Assembly: GCA_029582265.1 (NCBI GenBank)
Contig: CM055828.1
Location: 6,555,402 to 6,619,401 of the forward strand
Length of the DNA stretch: 64,000 bases
Reading direction: 5' to 3'
Origin: Zoroaster sp. YZ-2022
Taxonomy: Eukaryota; Echinodermata; Asteroidea; Forcipulatida; Zoroasteridae
The notes under the pieces were generated by a model. That model worked only from the letters and a program-made list of their open reading frames with translations, was not told the origin of the DNA and ran no database searches. The position numbers and the translations under genes are program-made. Below are positions 55,808-64,000 of the stretch, one piece after another (positions within the stretch are counted from its first letter, which is position 1; the number at the start of each line of letters is the position of its first letter).

Positions 55808-58800
55808 TTAACGAGAAAATAGTGAAATGTATTTGAAATTGTTTGTATTCATTCCAATGTAGAATTTCTGTTGACAGAAAAATAATTTTGAAAATTATTT
55901 CACTAAAACGATTGCACCTGAGACAGAAATTATTTGAGAGATGTTTGATACTGTCATCAACTTTACACCAAGTTTCATGTCAATCTGTGATCATTTGTTT
56001 TTTAAGATTACCAACAGCATATAGTGGCTTTATTGTTCTTCCCGTCTGTCGATCGGTGGGAGGACAGACCGAAATATTTGATTTTGGCTAATACTGATTT
56101 TAAACTGAGGTAACGTATCTCTTTGCCTCTCTCTATATGTACATATATATATATGCTACATCACATCTTTCATTCAACTAAAATCTTCTTTCAGATGTTC
56201 TCTTTAAAATACTATGGCTGTGGCCTGCCATTTCCTTGACAATAAATGTCTGCAGACAGACTGATATATTGTTTCAATGTACAGTACTTCAGACAAAATT
56301 ATTTCTTGGTTAGATTAATTTTAACACCGAGTACATTTTACATGAACAATTTGAACAATTGGTTATTTTTGATTTCATTAGGCTGTAAAACCACTGGTAT
56401 TTTATCAAATTTGTAAATAAAATAAAATTAGAAATTTTACCTGTGCATGAAGGTGGGTTAAGTTAAGTGCTTCTCTGTACAATATTGAGTGCTTCTTTTG
56501 ACAAAAATAAAACCAAAATTAAATAAAATAAAAATCCGTGAAAGCAAAAGACATTTTCTCATCAATAATGAGCAAATTGTGTAGCCTTAACATCCTTACA
56601 GGTCAATTTCTATACATATTTCTTGTTTATCTTGCATACCGATGATTCTCTCAGCATCCCTTTAAAGATGCACATGAACAAATCCTTCCCAGACTTGCCC
56701 TTGAGGTTTGTGGCCGACTTCACAGACAGCTGCAACCCTTGGGCAATAATGGAGCTTGTGTAATGTCAATATTCACCAATAGTTTGCAGATTTTCTTGCT
56801 TTTCTATCATCATATGCATCTGTTATTCCTTTATTGCACTCTTACAATGTATACACTTCTTTATCATGCAATGTATACCCTTAAAGATATATCACTCTTG
56901 TCTTGTCTCGTTTGTTATTTCACTGGCAAGTTTGGTTTTAATCGGATCATTGCTAAGTAGGTTATTCCACCAGGTTGGGGGCAAGCTAATTTGTGACATG
57001 GTGTCCTTGTTACATCGATAGATGTACCATTCATTATCCTTATTATGAGTGGACATTGTTGGGTCTTTCCACCAGGTTGAGGCAAGCTTTGTGACATGGT
57101 GTCCTTGTTACGTAGGTAGATATACCATTCATTATACTCATTATGAGTGCACATTCTCAGTTCTTCAAATTAGAATGAAATCAATCTCTGAATAGGAAGT
57201 TACAATAATGTTAATTAGGAGTCATAATAAACCGATGATAATAATAAAAGACACCTATCACAAAGTTTGCCCCAACCTGGTGGAATGACCCAATTTCCTT
57301 TAAGAAAGGGAAATAAATATTCTGAAAATGAACTATTTCACAAAATTCACGTCTCAAAATGATTTTTATTATGATTTTTATTATGATTTTATCATAAATA
57401 AAGGGAGACTGTAAAACCATGCTTCTTATGACTATTTTGTAAAAGATGTATTTTTTTAATATTATTTTCTTCCTTTCCTGAAGTAAAATAGCAATGCTCC
57501 GATAAAAAAAAAACATTTCCAGAAATGACCGATAAAAAAAGCAATACATCCTTAATAACAATGCCATCTCAGCAATTTGGAAACTATTTCATATTCTAAT
57601 AAAAATTAGTTATTTTTTTCTTTATAAATTATTACATTCTCAATAAATCCTGCAGATAGTATATACTTGAAGAAGTCAATGCTGTATATATACGTGGGAT
57701 ACACAACTACATGATCATTTAATATAATGCGTTTGTCTACAATGTTAGGCATGCAGCTGTCATACAATTACTAGACTATATTCTCACTAGAGCTTTTTGT
57801 ATAATTACTAAATCTAATTCCCCTTTATGCTTGAGTGCATCCATATTGTTTCCATCTGGGCACGATCCAGTCAGGAATCTGAGATTTTACACAGTATCTG
57901 CACAGTTATTTGTATGAATCCGTATTCATTCGTTTTCAATGCATTTATCAGGGCTGTGATTGGGCAGTTTTGAAAAATCCAAGTAAATTTTGCCAAGGGT
58001 GTTGGGGCTGCTGTTGTGAACAGCGCCAGGGTAAAATCTATAGTTCTGAGCATTTGCTTTCCTGTATTACTTAAATCTTTAAAATCCGGAGGATCACACC
58101 ATTGCGATTTGTGAAAATGCGGCAAAAATCCGGACAAATCAAACCCCCGATTTATAGAAACATCTCATTCAACAAAATGCAACGCAAGACATTTTATTTA
58201 TTTGGATTTGACAAGACACAACCAAATGGTATTCCAAAATGTATATTTTTGTGTGGGTGATATAATTTAAAAATTCAAGTAACATATTTTGTTGCAAGAA
58301 ATATGATGCCTGATAATTTGGCTATCTTTTTTTATCTGATTTGATGCATTTACTTTTAAAACTGAGGCAATTATGGAACATTTTTTTCTGCTCCAAGTTT
58401 GAAAATAATAAGTTACAAGTTTATTTGTCTCTATTTTCAAAATCAGAGAACCAAATCCAAGTTTCACAGATGCCAGATAAATAATTTGGCACCTTATTTC
58501 CGGCAGGACAATTGTGGATTATCTTTGAAGTTTTTTAAACTGTCCCAACAAAATAATGAGGCCATTTTGGGGGTCACCAGTGTATGTACCATGTACTCCC
58601 TGAAATTCATATTGTGCGATAAGCCAAGTCCTTGTTTGGGGAACTTCAAACAGATGAGGTCAAACAACGGGAACGCACTTAGGCATATACACAGCATGTG
58701 AATGTGAGCCAATGAAAGATCTTCTTTTGATCTCATTGAGGATGGGTCTGTGACATTATATGCATCCTCTGCACTGTAACATATTCACTGCAATTGTGTG

Positions 58801-60121
58801 ACACAATCGGTGCTCTTGTAATTACATTGAGCTCTGTGCTTGCTTAACTTTCCATATTAAATATTTTAAATAGTAGTTTTTTCAAATACATGTAGTGTAT
58901 AAAATATTACAAAATCACTGGTCCCTTACAATAAAATGTTTTTTTTTTTTTTTTTACAATTAAATACTTTCTTTTTCAAACCAAGAAAGAAATGCTTAAT
59001 TCTGTTAAATCTGTTGATAAAAAAGTGACAGTTATTTATGCATTTGTTGGATAGAACAGCGGAAAACGTTTGATCCGAGTATTTTCAAATATCCGTTTTA
59101 TAAATTCCAAAAATTAATGTTTAAATAAACATACGGAATATAAAAGAGACTGTTAGAAACAGTTTTCGAATTTTGAAAAACATGAAGAGCCAACCAGCAA
59201 GCAAGAGATAAAATTACCTAATTACAATTTGGCAATTGATGTTATACAAAAGTTGTCACCTTGGCAAGCAGCTATATAAAATATAACAAATAGCATCAGT
59301 TACTGCAATAAAAATTTGGTCAAGATTTTAAATGTTTTTGGAAGACCAAGTTTGACACAATCGTAGAAATACTGAAGCTATTAGCAAACAGGCACAGCAC
59401 CAATGGGTGAAATGGGAAGATGGGGGGGGGGGGGGTGAAGGGTGTCTTTGTGATGTAAATCAGTACAATAGACTTGCTACCAGTCTTGAGGTGGTCAGAA
59501 TGTTGGAAATCCTGAAGGTATAGAGAGCCAAAGTAATGATATCATGTTTATGAAAATCTATATTGTACGTGTTGCGTCAAAGCACAACAAAACTAAACAA
59601 ATAATGTGAAAAACCGGACGTCATGGGAACGTGACATCACACTTGGGTATTCTATGGATGACCCAGTCTTCCCCCTCTTTCCCAAGCTCCCCTGGGTAAT
59701 ATTGTGCATTGTGCCCATTTAATTGAGGTATTCTAATTTTCAAGTCTCCAAGCCAACACGGACAAAAAAGTCCCATCCCGTTCGCTTTTGTAGGATCTTA
59801 AAAAGGAAAATATAATTAACTTCAATTCTACCGTGTCTATAACTCCATGCGAATAATGATATATATATAAAACAACAAACCTGTGAGAGTTTGAGCTCAT
59901 TGTGTTGTGCCGTTAACATGCATTAAAAAAAATCTTGATTGGCAAACTCAAACGTTGTATTAATTCTCAAGTGGAGTTCGTTATCAAAATTCCGACACAC
60001 ATAATTGTGAATAGCATTTGTCTATTCTTAAAGTATAGCACCTCAGACTGACAAATTTCATGGGGATGTTCGATACTATCGTCAACTTTATACTAAGTAA
60101 GTTTATTGCAAAATGCGATTC
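55808..60121. other. AT-rich stretch without a recognised gene
   Basis: 56945-57150 holds a two-copy tandem of about 107 bp (CACCAGGTTG, GACATGGTGTCCTTGTTAC, CATTCATTAT), with an inverted piece at 57275 (CCAACCTGGTGGAATGACC). The rest (57.2-60.1 kb) is A/T-rich with poly-T and poly-G runs (58938-58957, 59422-59436). It could include long 3' UTR or intron sequence. Confidence 0.4.
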
Positions 60122-60422
60122 GTAAAACTTGTAGCTTTGCATGGTGAGGATGATAAGTAAGACTAATTGCGGTGACACCATGTGGAATCTCAATTGAGTA
60201 GTAATTAGTTCTGAAAAGAACTGGTGGTACAACTCGATGTTTCGATCAGTATGCTCTGATCGTCCTCCGGACAATGTCCTCAGGAGAATGTCCTCAGGAG
60301 AATTCTCCTGAGGACGATCAGAGCACACTGATCGAAACGTCGAGTTGTACCACCAGTTCTTTTCAGAACTAATTACTACTCAATTGAGATTCCACATGGT
60401 GTCACCGCAATTAGTCTTACTT
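60122..60422 (-). mobile_element. Palindromic short retroposon, copy 4 (two nearly complete facing halves)
   Basis: 12-bp perfect duplication AAAATGCGATTC (60110-60121 and 60423-60434). Left half starts with GTAAAACTTGTAGCTTTGCA, the inverse of the usual 3' end; the right half stops at GTCTTACTT. Arms of about 125 bp meet near 60295 around a few copies of GTCCTCAGGAGAAT. In both arms CTGAGGACGATCAG...CTGATCGAAAC is present. Confidence 0.8.
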
Positions 60423-60484
60423 AAAATGCGATTCATTTATGCTTTTTGGAGAATACCAAGGGTTTACACTGGCTTTGCCCTAAC

Positions 60485-60672
60485 CATGCTCAATGCATCA
60501 AAAGTTGTTGCATCTTGTTGCCGTCAGCAGAGAACAAAATAAACATTGTTCTAGCTGGTGGATCTTGTTGCATTGAGCAGCCTGCACACTTGTCTGTTTA
60601 TTCATTTTGTTGCATTCAGCAGGGTGTTTGTGAAATGCCTGGGGGGGGGGGGGGGGGATAGGGTTTTAAACG
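60485..60672. repeat. Partial copy of the 43270-43670 element
   Basis: TTGTTGCATCTTGTTGC, AGAGAACAAAATAAACATTG, TTCTAGCTGGTGGATCTTGT and GCATTCAGCAGGGTGTTTGT match 43500-43660 in inverse orientation. A poly-G run (60642-60658) follows. Confidence 0.6.
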
Positions 60673-61299
60673 AACTCCCATTCCACTGCAGCAAACATAA
60701 AAAGTCAAGGAAAACTTACTAAAATTGCTTTAAATAACAAATATTTCTACTAATTAAAATCCTCGTGTGGTTTGAACTGACAAAACCCTCTGGTTGGTAC
60801 TGAAAGTTCAGAAAAACCCGTTTCCTCCACAGTTATCCCACCTTTCAAAAATTTACGGCTGTCAAGTTTTGACTGGTCAGTCAACTCACTGGCAAAATAT
60901 ACTGAAAGAAGGATGGGGGGAGGTTAAGGTTTAAAAAAAAAAAAAGCTTCTGAAATTGCACAAACCAGATTTAAAATTTACTAGATGTCAATACAAAAAA
61001 CAAGCAAAAGAATTATTGGAGTTTGCTGACTGACTATCAGTGTAAAACAGTTGGACTAGCTATTCAGATTGGCCAAACAATCAAGTCTGTTTTATGCCAA
61101 CTCTAATCGCTTTACATCATAATATAACTGATGTCACTCTTTGTACATAAAACACAAATCCATCAAAACGGAGGAACATAAAAATACAACAGTACAGTAA
61201 AGCAAACGTTTAAATTGGCAAGTTGATAAACCACACATAAATAATATACATGTTGTGCTAACATGTACTGGCAGAAGTCTATTACTTACATGAAGTGTT

Positions 61300-61570
61300 C
61301 TAACCTAGTCCACGGCATAGTCCTCCAAGAACAATGGATTTGGTCCATTTGTGACGTTTTGTTCCACAAACTGACGCGCAAGGTCTCAAAAGGAAGCAGT
61401 GCAGTCTGGGAGACTTACCCGTCATGTGAGAGAACTGTATATCGCATGCGCGCCTTAGCGTTTATCTAACACTCCCATTGTTCACCACACAGAACGGTTC
61501 GCCCGCATCTAGTTTAAGATCGCATCTAGTTCTATAGGAACTAGCTTCGCGTGGTAATGCCTATCCCATG
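61300..61570 (-). promoter_or_regulatory. CpG-dense patch, possible first exon / promoter
   Basis: CpG is much denser than in flanking sequence (ACTGACGCGCAAGG, CGCATGCGCGCCTTAGCG, AGCTTCGCGTGG). On the minus strand TCACATGACGG is followed by GTAAGT (donor near 61421), so a first exon ending ATG ACG G is conceivable. No second exon was found to the left, so this remains a weak call. Confidence 0.25.
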
Positions 61571-62712
61571 ATACCCCATGGCAGGCCGGGCAGGGGGAAC
61601 AAAACTCGTAACCATGCTTGTTGTACATGCACACATTTGGAGTACAATGCCGTGGTATGGATTACAGCAGGCTATCACACTTCATGTAGGTAATAGACTT
61701 CTGATACTCTGTATTATATTGCACACAACTAACATTCTGAACAAAATTATTCAGTAAAATGTATAAGTATAAAGCAAAGTAAAGATGCCTTGGCTATAAA
61801 TATAGATGGTAGTTGGTCCCAGAGTAGTAATGACTAAAACAAATCACTCACTTCGACTTGAGTTGCAATTTTCATTGAAAGACTAGACTCAACTAGTCTT
61901 GGCTGCAAAATGACTGGACACGGGTCCCTGTACTGAAAGTCTTGACTCAAGTCTATTCCCCATAGACTTGACTCGATGTCAAATCCAGCCTCTAAAGTCT
62001 TGAGTCTTCAAAAAATAATGTTATAAAGATGAAATATTTTGGGGCCCTGAGCAAAATACAACATACTATGAATACAACATACTATGTATACATCGACCAG
62101 CGGCAAAATGTCCATGTGCTCTTCACACGCTCATACATCCCTGTCCGAGGAACTACAATAAATGACGGTCCATGAACCAGAACCAGAACAGAACAGCTGA
62201 TTACAGTGTCTCAGAACTGAATAACTCGAATAGACTCCACCATGAAATGACCCAAATCGAGGATACTTTATAACTCAACTCAAATTGACCATTATAGAAC
62301 TTTTATCATTGTGCAATCCATCTTGATTTTCTTCCATTCAAATCAATGTAAACCAAACAGAGGCTGGAAGGGAACATAGTCTGGTCCCTTTTTTTCTAAT
62401 GAGATTTATCACTATCATTGTCATTGGGTATACAGGGAATCTGACAAAGATGGTTGCAGTATGATACAGGTCTATAGCAGGTCAATGTCTCGACTCAACT
62501 CAAGCCACTGCCTTAAAATGACACCCCCTTGACTCGAGTCCCAGTAAATCCCTGAGCATACATCCCGTCGGTGTAGGGCAAAATTAAATCAATCCCAGTA
62601 AATCATTACAATTCTGGTTGGTCCAAATTGCCAATTTCCTCTAGCAGTATAAAGCATTGGTGACGACAAGGGATGTCTAGTTTCCAGTATCAACTTCATA
62701 CCACAGAATGAG

Positions 62713-62877
62713 CTACGAGTTGCTCTCCTTGATCACCAGTCTAAACCTGGAGTCATTCCACAGACGAGGGAGTCTTTGTACATACAATTTCCATGCATAC
62801 ACAGTCATTACTCTCCCTACTGTACATGAATACCACATGTACATGATACCTCTAACAGCCAATAATCTTGAGAAACA
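62713..62877 (-). CDS. Possible terminal exon of an unidentified gene
   Basis: A minus-strand frame open for 54 codons ends at TAG (62713-62715); its end reads LPRLWNDSRFRLVIKESNS. Possible splice acceptors (TTCTCAAG, GGCTGTTAG) lie at its start. The composition is protein-like, but I know no family, and the upstream exons would lie beyond the satellite or outside the window. It could be chance. Confidence 0.22.
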   Translation of the reverse strand, partial: CFSRLLAVRGIMYMWYSCTVGRVMTVYAWKLYVQRLPRLWNDSRFRLVIKESNS

Positions 62878-63235
62878 TCAACTCCAGATATGTTTGTAAG
62901 TATCAATATTAGTAATTTCTTACGTAAGTGAAGTATACATAATTAAAATGCCTTTTTAACTACTTGTATTCATTTCAGGTCAAACTTGCCATTGTGGCCA
63001 CCTGGACGAAGAGGCCACTACCTTTAAAATGTGGCCAGCAATTCAGACAAAATATATATTACATATAAAAAAACAAAGACATACTGGTCACTTCTTGTCC
63101 ATGTGGTCAGTGGATCAATCCCTTAGGTGACCACTTGAGTATTGAACAAAATATGGCCTCCTATCAAAGTCCTAGTAAATACAACCATCAGAAACGCGTC
63201 TTGGCTGCTTGGCAGTCACAAACATCCATGTCCAA

Positions 63236-64000
63236 AGGGAAGGTACAATGATGGTAATGTTGGCAAAACTGCTTCCATGACAATGCTCACTCTCTTTGAA
63301 TCAAGGGAAGGTACAATGATGGTAATGTTGGCAAAACTGCTTCCATGACAATGCTCACTCTCTTTGAATCAAGGGAAGGTACAATGATGGTAATGTTGGC
63401 AAAACTGCTTCCATGACAATGCTCACTCTCTTTGAATCAAGGGAAGGTACAATGATGGTAATGTTGGCAAAACTGCTTCCATGACAATGCTCACTCTCTT
63501 TGAATCAAGGGAAGGTACAATGATGGTAATGTTGGCAAAACTGCTTCCATGACAATGCTCACTCTCTTTGAATCAAGGGAAGGTACAATGATGGTAATGT
63601 TGGCAAAACTGCTTCCATGACAATGCTCACTCTCTTTGAATCAAGGGAAGGTACTATGATGGTAATGTTGACAAAACTGCTTCCATGACAATGCTCACTC
63701 TCTTTGAATCAAGGGAAGGTACAATGATGGTAATGTTGGCAAAACTGCTTCCATGACAATGCTCACTCTCTTTGAATCAAGGGAAAGTACAATGATGGTA
63801 ATGTTGGCAAAACTGCTTCCATGACAATGCTCACTCTCTTTGAATCAAGGGAAGGTACTATGATGGTAATGTTGGCAAAACTGCTTCCATGACAATGCTC
63901 ACTCTCTTTGAATCAAGGGAAGGTACAATGATGGTAATGTTGGCAAAACTGCTTCCATGACAATGCTCACTCTCTTTGAATCAAGGGAAGGTACAATGAT
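63236..64000. repeat. 68-bp satellite array, locus 2 (about 11 units, runs off the edge)
   Basis: Unit: AGGGAAGGTACAATGATGGT, AATGTTGGCAAAACTGCTTC, CATGACAATGCTCACTCTCT, TTGAATCA. Same 68-bp frame as 48172-49645 but with fixed differences (ATGATGG for ACATTGG; CCATGACAATGCTCAC for TACGAGTATGCTTAC). Units here are almost identical (rare ACTATG, AAAGTAC and GTTGAC changes). Confidence 0.95.

Larger units (their letters stand above)
60673..63235. other. Non-coding stretch outside the CpG patch and possible exon
   Basis: AT-rich; 61840-62540 is dense in GACTCAA/TTGAGTC motifs around a possible fold-back (GACTTGACTCGATG, CTTGACTCAAGTC). 62566-62592 is a family-B SINE end (CGGTGTAGGGCAAAATTAAA). 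A SINE-free sequence follows to the satellite. Confidence 0.35.

Overview
The window is eukaryotic genomic DNA: small coding exons with GT-AG introns of roughly 0.2-3 kb, a dense load of short transposable elements, and AT-rich non-coding sequence. Gene content (mitochondrial HINT, ACAD8, CHMP2A), tRNA-headed SINEs, a CR1/L2-like LINE and many short inverted-repeat elements fit an invertebrate, most likely a marine deuterostome. I lean towards an echinoderm, from general familiarity with such repeats, and this is inference. Nothing looks bacterial, viral or plasmid-like.

Four genes can be built exon by exon with consistent splice phase. (1) Positions 134-2149, minus strand: the first two coding exons of a mitochondrial histidine-triad (HINT2-like) protein, continuing off the left edge. 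(2) Positions 5205-15515, minus: a complete 10-exon ACAD8-type isobutyryl-CoA dehydrogenase of 421 residues with a mitochondrial presequence. (3) Positions 18815-40806, minus: a complete 21-exon gene for a 915-residue protein that I do not recognise, with an acidic tract and a coiled coil. (4) Positions 43028-48002, plus: a complete 5-exon CHMP2A (ESCRT-III/Vps2) gene of 221 residues, divergent from gene 3 across a 2.2 kb spacer that holds two copies of one MITE. The right quarter (48.0-64 kb) has no gene I can establish. It holds two arrays of one 68-bp satellite, several MITEs, a CpG-dense patch near 61.4 kb and a possible terminal exon near 62.7 kb.

The introns and spacers hold many non-autonomous elements whose target-site duplications can be read directly: hAT-like (8 bp), piggyBac-like (TTAA), PIF/Harbinger-like (TTA/TAA), a possible Mutator-like element (9 bp), and short retroposons with 11-12 bp duplications and inverted 5' parts. 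Two tRNA-derived SINE families are present; one shares its 3' tail with a 5'-truncated LINE found in an intron of gene 3. Several insertions are nested and give a relative order of events.

The first two genes act in the mitochondrion (HINT-type nucleotide hydrolase; valine catabolism). CHMP2A acts in membrane scission. No functional link between neighbours is implied; this is ordinary animal gene order plus mobile DNA.
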